Of a DNA stretch of 64,000 nucleotides, positions 36,463-43,882 are shown in pieces. Under the pieces are notes generated by a model, which searched no databases, was not told where the DNA came from, and worked only from the letters and a program-made list of their open reading frames with translations. Source of the DNA: Candidatus Cloacimonadota bacterium (GTDB taxonomy: Bacteria > Cloacimonadota > Cloacimonadia > Cloacimonadales > Cloacimonadaceae); assembly GCA_028695495.1 (NCBI GenBank), contig JAQVIX010000001.1, forward strand, positions 19,470 to 83,469, given 5' to 3'. How positions within the stretch are numbered: the first letter of the stretch is position 1; every line of letters starts with the position of its first letter. The position numbers and the translations under genes are program-made.

Positions 36463-37194
36463 TTAGTTTGCTTTGCCTTTCTGTCTTATATGGGCGTTTT
36501 TTATAGCATCCTCCAGATTGTCCGGGCTTGCTAAATATTTATCAAATTGCCTTATATTTCTATTTGTGATATGCAATTGTCCCTCTCCCACATTTCCATA
36601 ATGTTGCCCAGATGAGTAGCTGGCATGAGATTCCACTTCTTTGGATGCAAGCATCCAATAGCTTATCTTATCTCTCCACACGGCGAGCCATACGAATACA
36701 TCACAGCAATATGGCTTTATTTGTTGGTAGTTCATGCGAAATGGTGTATCTGTACCCAAAGGCAATGCTTTTTGGTATAAGGGTTTCTTATTGTTAGATT
36801 CTACCGCTCTGGATGCCCTTACTTCTATTCTGATTTCATTATCCATTATCAGATCATACTGTCCCGTGTAATTTGGGTCGATTTCATTGGTCACTGTTTG
36901 TAAAGCGGGCACCAGTTCTTGTAAATGTCCATGCGCCCATTCTTCTCCAAATCTCCTCGGAGCGCTAATCTTATATAGATAGAGATTCGCATTTCTTTTG
37001 GTATATTCGTCTCTCAAAGAATTGTAATCACTAAGGCTTATCTTTTTCTGTCCCAGTAGGTTCGCAATAATATACTCATATTGATTGAAGGGATATAGCG
37101 AGCTTAGAGTTTCTAAACTGTCCAGCAATCCTTTCCGTTTTTTATCACTTAGTTTAGCAATTTGTTCATTTAGATTCTTATCCAATACATCCAT
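36463..37194 (-). CDS. Probable type II restriction endonuclease of R-M module 3
   Basis: 243 residues from the ATG at 37194 (AGGAG six bases upstream); the TTG one codon earlier is less likely. The core GQYDLIMDNEIRIEVRASRA gives Asp 114, Glu 124 and, at the usual Lys position, Arg 126. RMNYQQIKPYCCDVFVWLAV and GNVGEGQLHI look like conserved recognition-domain segments of a type II enzyme family. It follows the N6-type methyltransferase by nine bases, so it should cut the same site. The Arg substitution could weaken cleavage. Confidence 0.75.
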   Translation of the reverse strand: MDVLDKNLNEQIAKLSDKKRKGLLDSLETLSSLYPFNQYEYIIANLLGQKKISLSDYNSLRDEYTKRNANLYLYKISAPRRFGEEWAHGHLQELVPALQTVTNEIDPNYTGQYDLIMDNEIRIEVRASRAVESNNKKPLYQKALPLGTDTPFRMNYQQIKPYCCDVFVWLAVWRDKISYWMLASKEVESHASYSSGQHYGNVGEGQLHITNRNIRQFDKYLASPDNLEDAIKNAHIRQKGKAN

Positions 37195-37203
37195 CAAAAT
37201 CTC

Positions 37204-39117
37204 CTAAATCCTCATGTCCCAAATCATTTCCTTCTCTTTGGGTGATAGTTTGAAATAGTCCATCAAGTATTCATCTATTGCGTCGGTATCTTCATCACCT
37301 TTTAATACTGCCTTTATAATTTCCTTGATCTTAGTTTCGCTTCCCAAAAAGTCGATTGGGATAGGTAATACCTCAAGATTGGATTTGAGCACCTTGTGTG
37401 TGTTAAATAGCGCTCTAAAAAGATGGTTATAAGTCTTGGAATTGAAAATAGAGGATATGGTGCACATATCCATACCGGCTATATTGGGAATGCAGATATT
37501 GGCACTATTCAGAGTAAGCACCCCCTGATTGTCATAAGCAAATACCAGTTTATCGGATATAAACCTATAGATCAGCTTTTCCTTAGCCCGATACTTCCAT
37601 TCTGGCGCTACCTGTTGAAACGAAAGCGGTTTAAACTCAATGTATTGTGCCGCACCCCCCAAACGCATGGGCATTATGTCTTTACCTCTATAGATCGGTT
37701 CAAAACCAGCTTTCATTGTGTTTGATAGGTATTTCTGGTTGTTTCCGGTAACGATACCCAGTGCCCAATCTGCATTGTCTTTTAGCGTAATATATTCTTG
37801 TGCAAAAAACTTGTCTATCAGTTCATTAGCTTCATTATTGCAAATACTCATAAAGGAGTAATTTGTAAGCTCAAATATTTTGTTCAGCTTAGCATAGCTC
37901 GCATTCTCTGTATCTTTTCCTGTAGCTGTGCGAGTTAAATCCATCCGGTAAACATTTGTAAATACATCTGTAAAAATAGCCCCCAATTCATTGATAGATG
38001 CTATTTGATAGTTGCCTAAGATATATTTCCTTATGTCTTTATGCACTTTGATGTTGATAATGGATTCGGGTAAAACCAATGACAGCCTGCCACCCTCTTT
38101 CAGAAAATCCCGGCATTTTACCACAAAATAGGAAAAGGACTCGCCAGATTGCACTTCCGGATATAGTTTGGATAGTTCCTGCCTATTTAATGCCGCTCCC
38201 CAGGGAGGATTGGTGGCAATCAAATCAAAGGCGTTTTTCATCCAGATATATTCATCTAAAAATGAATCTAAATCGATATCAGTTAATGTATTGCAGTGAT
38301 ATATGTTGGGCTCAAAATCTGCGTCCGGAAACGCCAGCAACAGATTGATGGAAGCAATGTAGGCAGATATTTGATCTATGTCTATGCCATATAAATCGTT
38401 GTAATTACAGCCCTTTTGCCGTGCGCAACACACCAAAAACTGACCAGTTCCGCAGCAAGGATCAAGGAATCTCATGCCAGGCTGATATTGGCTTGAAATC
38501 ATAGTTTGAACCACGTTTATAGGCGTAAAATAAGAGCCTTTTTGCGATTTATTTCCTTCCTGCAACATAGCCTGATATATCGCTCCCAAAAAATCCTGTT
38601 CCTTGGGAACACTCTGTCCGGCGAAGGCTTGGCTTATTGCAGCTATTGTAGCGTATTGTTTTTCAGATTGGCACGCATCTTCCCATTTTAGTATTAGCTT
38701 TTTTATGCCGCTTCTGCGAAAAGACATCCTAATCTGATTCTTTGCGTCATTATCACTTAGGGCAATTTCATTACTATAAATCAGATACGCAATTGCCGTG
38801 ATAAACATCGCCCCCGATACCGGGAGTTCTGCATCATCACAAATATCTATAATCTGTTGCACCAATCCAACTAACTCTTTGGGAATGTATTCATTTGGCG
38901 TTATCGTTTTTTTGCTTGCAGATTTATTTGCCCTTTGATTTAACCTGTCTATTTCGCCACTTTTTATCTTGGATTGAAGAGCATAAATCTCCAGTATCGG
39001 AATCTTTCCCGAATTGTGAGGATGCGCCCCCAAAACACCTGTTTTAATCCAGTTTCTGATGGTGGCGCTGGATACCCCCATGAACTTAGCGGCAAATCTT
39101 ACATCAAAATATACCAT
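37204..39117 (-). CDS. N6-adenine DNA methyltransferase with N-terminal helix-turn-helix (R-M module 3)
   Basis: 637 residues. The first 30 residues (RFAAKFMGVSSATIRNWIKT) are a MerR/excisionase-type helix-turn-helix. After a helical linker the Rossmann domain has FLDPCCGTGQFLV (Asp 219) and IATNPPWGAAL (Asn 303), the N6_Mtase order with motif I first. The last 200 residues are a probable target-recognition domain like that of type IIG or BREX-type enzymes, but no nuclease motif is seen in the chain. The separate nuclease follows. The fused HTH could let the enzyme repress its own operon. AAGGA lies rather far (12 bases) from the ATG. Confidence 0.85.
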   Translation of the reverse strand: MVYFDVRFAAKFMGVSSATIRNWIKTGVLGAHPHNSGKIPILEIYALQSKIKSGEIDRLNQRANKSASKKTITPNEYIPKELVGLVQQIIDICDDAELPVSGAMFITAIAYLIYSNEIALSDNDAKNQIRMSFRRSGIKKLILKWEDACQSEKQYATIAAISQAFAGQSVPKEQDFLGAIYQAMLQEGNKSQKGSYFTPINVVQTMISSQYQPGMRFLDPCCGTGQFLVCCARQKGCNYNDLYGIDIDQISAYIASINLLLAFPDADFEPNIYHCNTLTDIDLDSFLDEYIWMKNAFDLIATNPPWGAALNRQELSKLYPEVQSGESFSYFVVKCRDFLKEGGRLSLVLPESIINIKVHKDIRKYILGNYQIASINELGAIFTDVFTNVYRMDLTRTATGKDTENASYAKLNKIFELTNYSFMSICNNEANELIDKFFAQEYITLKDNADWALGIVTGNNQKYLSNTMKAGFEPIYRGKDIMPMRLGGAAQYIEFKPLSFQQVAPEWKYRAKEKLIYRFISDKLVFAYDNQGVLTLNSANICIPNIAGMDMCTISSIFNSKTYNHLFRALFNTHKVLKSNLEVLPIPIDFLGSETKIKEIIKAVLKGDEDTDAIDEYLMDYFKLSPKEKEMIWDMRI

Positions 39118-39328
39118 GTTTTTTTATGTCCTTATGCTGGTAGCTTGCTTTGATAAATCACAAATCCTGTTTTAGCGTCTATCTGGAAGCGCTTAGATTC
39201 TCTTTTGGGCATCAATCCAAGCTCTCAAGCATAATCCCATTATTTTTGAACTTCCATTTCTCGTCAATCTCTATTTTTATTATGAAAAGCAAGGGGCAGA
39301 GAGCGAAGGGCATAGGGCTAAGCTCCAC

Positions 39329-39363
39329 GCCCTAAGCTCTTCGCTCTTCGCCCTTAGCCCTTT
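39329..39363. repeat. Tandem 7-bp repeat array, GCYCTTM type
   Basis: Five 7-mers GCCCTAA, GCTCTTC, GCTCTTC, GCCCTTA, GCCCTTT. The stretch just before it (from 39291) is partly its complement, so the two can pair. Confidence 0.65.
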
Positions 39364-39500
39364 TTCCCACGAATTACGAAACATAATTGTAGCAGCAGAC
39401 CAATGTGTCTGTCCTCAGCTTATTGACTGCCAAATCGGAGTTTGATACCCCAGATCGACAGCACACTTTATCAAAAGCGGTCTCGCATGCCTACCAGCTT

Positions 39501-39590
39501 GAGGCTGTCCAAGAATACGAAATGTGGTCAATAACAGGGATTTTCGCACCTGAAATGTAGGGGCTCATTGTTATGAGCCCGCTTCAAAAA
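39501..39590. mobile_element. MITE-like element fragment (well-kept left end)
   Basis: GAGGCTGTCCAAGAATACGA gives the cleanest left terminal repeat in the window. It is followed by AAATGTGGTCAATAACAGGG and CACCTGAAATGTAGGGGCTC, as in the 9103 copy. The right end is missing. Confidence 0.55.
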
Positions 39591-39709
39591 TCAAGATAAT
39601 ATATGGCTCAAGTTCAAACATAGTGGGTAGCCATCGAATATATTGGATGCGATTATTTCCCGAAATGATGACATCCTATCTGTCTTGTCCCGTCAGGGAC
39701 AGTGGTTTA

Positions 39710-39970
39710 GATAGCCCAGGGTGTGCTTGCCAAAAACGAGCTTGCGAGTTTAAGGCAAGATCACCCTGGGTAAATGGAAGCGGTTAAATAAGGAAATAAA
39801 ACCCCAGCCCCCCTTGTAATTAAGGGCACAAAACCCGAGGTGGTTTGTGCCCTTAATTACAAGGGGGGCTGGGGGATAAAAAGGATTTCATCAAAACATG
39901 CCTTTCACCCAGGGTGATCGTGTCCCAATTTACGCAAGCTCATTTTTGGACAAGAACACCCTGGGCTATC
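39710..39970. repeat. Nested inverted repeat, 261 bp
   Basis: Outer arms 39710-39771 and 39907-39970 are imperfect complements of about 62-64 bp, both containing GATAGCCCAGGGTG, GAGCTTGCG and ATCACCCTGGGT or their complements. Inside them lies a perfect 31-bp inverted repeat (39802-39832 and 39844-39874) with an 11-base loop, including CCTTGTAATTAAGGGCACAA. No ORF spans it. Confidence 0.85.
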
Positions 39971-40171
39971 TGAAATAGCGTTCCTACGGAACTCTGCTCG
40001 TTGTGTTGGTTTCCAGATACCGGTAAATACATTATATCTATTTTATTGTTGGCTCAGCCAGCGGAATAAAGGCTCAAATCAAAGAAGTTATTTACGATGG
40101 ATAAGCACAAAAGTTTACCACTTCAAATGCTTACAATACTGCCACACAATCAATTAGCAATTATGTGGGGA

Positions 40172-40474
40172 CTACATTTTCCCTTTATTATGTTCAGCCT
40201 TAAGCTGTCTTTGCAAATAGCGCAATTGCTCTCTATATCCAGTTTCCAGATCCAACCATAAATCACTGGAAACACTCGTAATTTGCTCCAAGTTTGTTGC
40301 AATATCTTTGTTTATCGGCTGTTTTCCTTTGATTATCTCATCCAGGCTTTCAATTGTTATGTCCAATTTCAAGGCTAAATCCGAGTGTGTTATTCCCATG
40401 TTTTCCATCATTTCCAGAATGGATTCTCCGGGTGGAACTGCGAAATTCGGTCTTGCTTTGTAATACTTTGCCAT
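40172..40474 (-). CDS. HigA-like XRE-family regulator at the end of the R-M 4 operon
   Basis: 100 residues from the ATG at 40474 (GAGG seven bases upstream); a Met five codons earlier is possible. The helix-turn-helix is PPGESILEMMENMGITHSDL and IKGKQPINKDIATNLEQITS, close to HigA/VapI addiction antidotes, ending with a WLDLETGYREQL segment. No HigB-type toxin is next to it. It lies 25 bases (9 bases if started at 40489) after the restriction-nuclease stop on the same strand. It may therefore act as a controller of the R-M genes or be an orphan antitoxin. Confidence 0.8.
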   Translation of the reverse strand: MAKYYKARPNFAVPPGESILEMMENMGITHSDLALKLDITIESLDEIIKGKQPINKDIATNLEQITSVSSDLWLDLETGYREQLRYLQRQLKAEHNKGKM

Positions 40475-40498
40475 ATTATATGTCCTCATCCTTATAGA

Positions 40499-41293
40499 CT
40501 AATCTCTCCGCTCTGCAAACCTCGTAAAATATTCATCTATCACCGGGCGCAGTTCAATACCCACATTTTCAAAGGCGTCCAAGAGCATTTCATAAGCGCC
40601 TTCTCCGCCTAAAAAATCCCAAAACTCTTTTCCAACTTTTAATTCATACTCCAAATCCAACATACCGCGAATTGTCCATCTGTTATATGGTTTGGGCTCG
40701 TAGGGATTATACGGAATGGCAACCAGGGTGTGGATATCAGCATCAGGTTCATCTGCCAAAGCCGCCGCTGCCCATTCCAGGAGACTGCGTTTGAACTCTT
40801 TGAAGCCCCCGATATTGGGCTTGGCAGTTTTGATATCTATCAGATAAATGCTGCCTTTGGTACTCACCAGCTTCAAATCTATCTGTGTGAGTTTTACATC
40901 CCGCATTTGCCCCTCAGTGCACACCGCCCGGATAGCCTTTAATTCCGCCATTTTATCGGGCGCTCTTTCTACCGTTGAGAGTTCATCCATAATGTTTTGG
41001 ATCACTTCTTGTGCCGTAGAGGAGATTCTATTGCCGGCACTTTGGTGCAATAATGCTTCTCTAAAACGCTGCGCTGCCAATGCCTGCGCCACCGGCTCAA
41101 AGATGCTGGTGCCAAAGGTAGTATTTAACGATTGGATAAAGGAATACAGCGCCAATCTGTCTTTTCCCAAGAGCCTGCTATGAAAAGGCATATTGGAGGT
41201 TTCCGGCTTATAGCTTGCAAACTTCGCTTCCAGGCATCTTTTTAATATTTCTTCTATTTGTTTTTGCATTCTTCTTTCCTCAGCAGCACTCAC
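40499..41293 (-). CDS. TdeIII-like type II restriction endonuclease of R-M module 4
   Basis: 264 residues from a GTG overlapping the methyltransferase stop (GTGA); an ATG at 41269 with GAGG upstream is a good alternative. MPFHSRLLGKDRLALYSFIQ and SLNTTFGTSIFEPVA recall the TdeIII restriction-enzyme family. The likely catalytic core is QIDLKLVSTKGSIYLIDIKT (Asp 139, Asp 153, Lys 155). TdeIII itself is reported to cut GGNCC; that this protein does the same is inference from recognised similarity only. Confidence 0.72.
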   Translation of the reverse strand: MSAAEERRMQKQIEEILKRCLEAKFASYKPETSNMPFHSRLLGKDRLALYSFIQSLNTTFGTSIFEPVAQALAAQRFREALLHQSAGNRISSTAQEVIQNIMDELSTVERAPDKMAELKAIRAVCTEGQMRDVKLTQIDLKLVSTKGSIYLIDIKTAKPNIGGFKEFKRSLLEWAAAALADEPDADIHTLVAIPYNPYEPKPYNRWTIRGMLDLEYELKVGKEFWDFLGGEGAYEMLLDAFENVGIELRPVIDEYFTRFAERRD

Positions 41294-42906
41294 ACTGTCT
41301 TTTCTTTAAGATGAAATATAATCTCCGCATACGCGCCTTTATCTTTCTCCGTGCGGTTTAGTACGGGGCGTTTATATTGGTTTACGATCTGCATTCCCGC
41401 TTTTTCAGCAATCTTGGGATACATATTGTATTTATCATTGGCTACCAAAAATACATCGTAATCTTCAGCTAAATAGGCTTTACAATTGATCAGAACTTCC
41501 GATATCCCCTGAATATAGCTTTCTTTGGCTTCTTTGCCCTGTCCTTTAAAAAGCGGTCCTATCTCCAATTCATCATTGCGCGGAAAGCCAAAGAGATCGT
41601 AAGCGTAGGCGTGTTGCTCGTGATAATCGATCAACCCCACATAAGGCGGGGAACTAAAAATCCCGCTGATCTTTTGATTGCGCAGGATTTCAGCCAGGTG
41701 CGGATTTGCCTTTTGCAGCTCTATATCTATCTGGATAGTCCTACTATCGCCCACCAGGCAATACTGCTCTGTATCACTCCTTAAAACCTCAAATTCCGCC
41801 AGTCTGGCGAGGGTATCCTTGCTATAGGTATTCCACCATTTCAGGATGGAGAAAATGGGTTTGCAGATTTTGCCGTGTTTAGAACAATAATAGCTGCTGT
41901 AAATCGGTTCAATGAGGGTGCCCAAATCTGCATGGGTAGTGGCGCGGCAACTGCGGATGGTGCGGCTCAGGATTACGCTGATGATGTTCTTAATCTCCGG
42001 TTGATCAATCTTTTGAATCTCATCATACACCACCTGGATTTCCTCTCGCACATGTTGCGAATACCATTTATCCAAAAATGAACTCTTCTCATCTTGTTGC
42101 AGATGAATATCATACACCGCTACCAAGTGTTCAAATTGCTTGAGGAATTCCGCTTCTTTTTCCGCTCCGTAAGTGGCTTCATCGATCAAGCCGCGGCGCA
42201 AACGATATTTGTAATCCGGCACGGGAAAGTGTTTTTTATTGTAGTCTTGCAAAAGCTTTTGCAAATGCTGTTCAAATTCCAATACATGCGAATCCCAAAG
42301 AAAACCGTTTAGCACGGCTGATATGCGTTTGATCTCGTTTTGCAAGACCTTGAGGTCATACTTTTTGATCTTACAATTACTGATTAGAGCGTTAAATGCG
42401 GATACATCGATGCCGATGGCGTGTAAACCCAATTCATTGCCTTGCACGAGGGTGGTACCGCTGCCGGAAAAGGGGTCTAATACAATGTCCCCAAGCTTAA
42501 AGAAGGCTTCAGTTTTGAACTTATCGATATGCGAATCCAGAAAATACTCCACCAATTGCGGGATAAACTTCCCCTTATATGGGTGCAGGCGATGCACGTG
42601 TTTGGTTGTTTCTGCCTCTTTGTATTGGTCAAAAGAAAGGCTCCAGTTCAGGTCGCTGCCTAGCTCCTTTTTCCATGCCTTTTCTTTGGTATTGTATTGA
42701 TTTCGATAGTATTTAAGTAATTCGCTTTTGGAGATAAGCACAGTGCCATTATTGCCAAATTTCTTTACGCGACCGTATTGCACCAAATAGCTGATATTGG
42801 CGTTGGTGACGTTCTTTTCCAAAAGCTCAGAGGCAATCTGCCGCGCTTCGGATATATTGATCAAATCCTGCGGTTCAGAAAGCCGGGCGGGTTCGTTATA
42901 TACCAT
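41290..42906 (-). CDS. DNA methyltransferase with N-terminal DNA-binding domain (R-M module 4)
   Basis: 538 residues. The first 65 (NISEARQIASELLEKNVTNA then ISYLVQYGRVKKF) look like an excisionase-type winged helix. Next comes TTKHVHRLHPYKGKFIPQLV, motif I IVLDPFSGSGTTLVQGNELG (Asp 144), a long insert, and motif IV FSSPPYVGLIDYH (Ser 419 to Tyr 422). The SPPY motif and order suggest an N4-cytosine or N6-adenine enzyme. First gene of a three-gene minus-strand operon with nuclease and HigA-like regulator. Confidence 0.86.
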   Translation of the reverse strand: MVYNEPARLSEPQDLINISEARQIASELLEKNVTNANISYLVQYGRVKKFGNNGTVLISKSELLKYYRNQYNTKEKAWKKELGSDLNWSLSFDQYKEAETTKHVHRLHPYKGKFIPQLVEYFLDSHIDKFKTEAFFKLGDIVLDPFSGSGTTLVQGNELGLHAIGIDVSAFNALISNCKIKKYDLKVLQNEIKRISAVLNGFLWDSHVLEFEQHLQKLLQDYNKKHFPVPDYKYRLRRGLIDEATYGAEKEAEFLKQFEHLVAVYDIHLQQDEKSSFLDKWYSQHVREEIQVVYDEIQKIDQPEIKNIISVILSRTIRSCRATTHADLGTLIEPIYSSYYCSKHGKICKPIFSILKWWNTYSKDTLARLAEFEVLRSDTEQYCLVGDSRTIQIDIELQKANPHLAEILRNQKISGIFSSPPYVGLIDYHEQHAYAYDLFGFPRNDELEIGPLFKGQGKEAKESYIQGISEVLINCKAYLAEDYDVFLVANDKYNMYPKIAEKAGMQIVNQYKRPVLNRTEKDKGAYAEIIFHLKEKTV

Positions 42907-43083
42907 TTACCTTGTTTTCCTTTAGTTTAGCATCTCATGTCATGATTTTTTGCTTTGCCATTTTAAGTCAAGGATTATGTTTCGGATGCTTTGTATTTTT
43001 GGCTTTTTTCCCGCTAATATACACGAATAAAAAACGAATGTCCACAAATTAACACCAATTATCACGAATTACACCGTGGAATT

Positions 43084-43170
43084 GTAGGGGCAGCCAATGT
43101 GTCTGCCCTTTGGGTGGTCAGGGGTGAATATTTCTTGTTGTTGTGTTGTTTGCGTATTTCAGAACAGACC
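43084..43170. mobile_element. MITE-like element fragment (right part)
   Basis: GTAGGGGCAGCCAATGTGTC and GCCCTTTGGGTGG as in the 36331 copy. It ends TTGTGTTGTTTGCGTATTTC AGAACAGACC, the right terminal repeat. Confidence 0.5.
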
Positions 43171-43175
43171 CTGCA

Positions 43176-43260
43176 ACTCGTCTGTTGCCCTCACAATGCC
43201 CTCACCTCTACCCACAAAAAGCGGGGAGAGACGATGGCATTGCGAGGGAGAGAAACGGGT
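43176..43260. repeat. 85-bp foldback repeat, copy 2
   Basis: ACTCGTCTGTTGCCCTCACA at the left and GCATTGCGAGGGAGAGAAAC at the right. Its two ends match the complementary ends of the 54441 copy almost exactly, so those two are inverted relative to each other. Confidence 0.75.
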
Positions 43261-43300
43261 AAGCGCCGGTTTTAATAGTCGCAATGAAAAGGAAAAGCTC

Positions 43301-43822
43301 TTACAAACCTGAGATCGGCTTCGTTTTCTTTGCTTTTGCCCAAAACTCATCCCGCTTTTCCGGCACCAGATAATCCTCATCGGAAATAAGGGGAATCTCA
43401 GGATAGCGCTGCGCTAAAAAGCGGGCAAAGAGTCCACTGCCCAAATGCAATACTTCGCCACTTTTCAGGTCGTAAATGGGAGTATCCCAGATGCCGCAAG
43501 AGGGAGACCGCGCTTTGAGGATCAAGCCGCAAATATCTGTAATACGATTGCTATCCATCATTTTAGCGAGATAATCCTGCATCAGAGGGCTAAAATCCGT
43601 GGCGCTCTGAACGCCTTTCATATAGGTTTCACCAGCTTCCAAATACAGATTCATCGGCTCGCGGGGCACGGGCAAGCCGCATTCCAGTTCCGGACAGATG
43701 GGGCTAAAAATTGCGTTAATATTCGCATACTGAAGGAGTTCTGGAAACTCTTTGGTGCCACCATCGTAGCGCGTATATTCTCCCAGCAGGCAGGCGGAAA
43801 CCAAGATGCTAAGTGTTTTCAT
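43301..43822 (-). CDS. DUF523 family protein
   Basis: 173 residues starting MKTLSILVSACLLGEYTRYD, the normal DUF523 start; the 13-residue longer reading from 43861 is not supported by family length. Conserved blocks: FSPICPELECGLPVPREP, ILKARSPSCGIWDTPIYD and FARFLAQRYPEIPLISDEDY. The Cys pattern suggests a redox or metal role, but function is not established. It follows rng across a hairpin, so it may be separately expressed. Confidence 0.88.
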   Translation of the reverse strand: MKTLSILVSACLLGEYTRYDGGTKEFPELLQYANINAIFSPICPELECGLPVPREPMNLYLEAGETYMKGVQSATDFSPLMQDYLAKMMDSNRITDICGLILKARSPSCGIWDTPIYDLKSGEVLHLGSGLFARFLAQRYPEIPLISDEDYLVPEKRDEFWAKAKKTKPISGL

Positions 43823-43834
43823 GCTTATTACAAA

Positions 43835-43869
43835 GAGCGGAGCTGCATGTAGCACAGGCATCTCCGCTC
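43835..43869 (-). terminator. Hairpin after rng, probable terminator
   Basis: On the minus strand GAGCGGAG pairs perfectly with CTCCGCTC around a 19-base loop, followed by TTTGT. It is 14 bp after the rng stop. The T-tract is short, so termination may be partial. Confidence 0.5.
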
Positions 43870-43882
43870 ACAATACTGATAT

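Larger units (their letters stand above)
39118..40171. other. Long non-coding spacer between R-M modules 3 and 4
   Basis: About 1.05 kb without a credible gene. It holds a 7-bp repeat array (39329-39363), a fragment of the TGCCAAATCGGAG repeat (39428-39456), a MITE-like left end (39501-39590) and the nested inverted repeat (39710-39970). The last 200 bp before the HigA-like gene show nothing I can name. Confidence 0.6.
42907..43300. other. Non-coding spacer with two repeat elements
   Basis: AT-rich upstream region of R-M module 4 (a weak TTGACT near 42970 on the minus strand). It is followed by a MITE-like right part (43084-43170, ending TGCGTATTTCAGAACAGACC) and the second 85-bp foldback repeat. 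No gene is seen. Confidence 0.55.
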
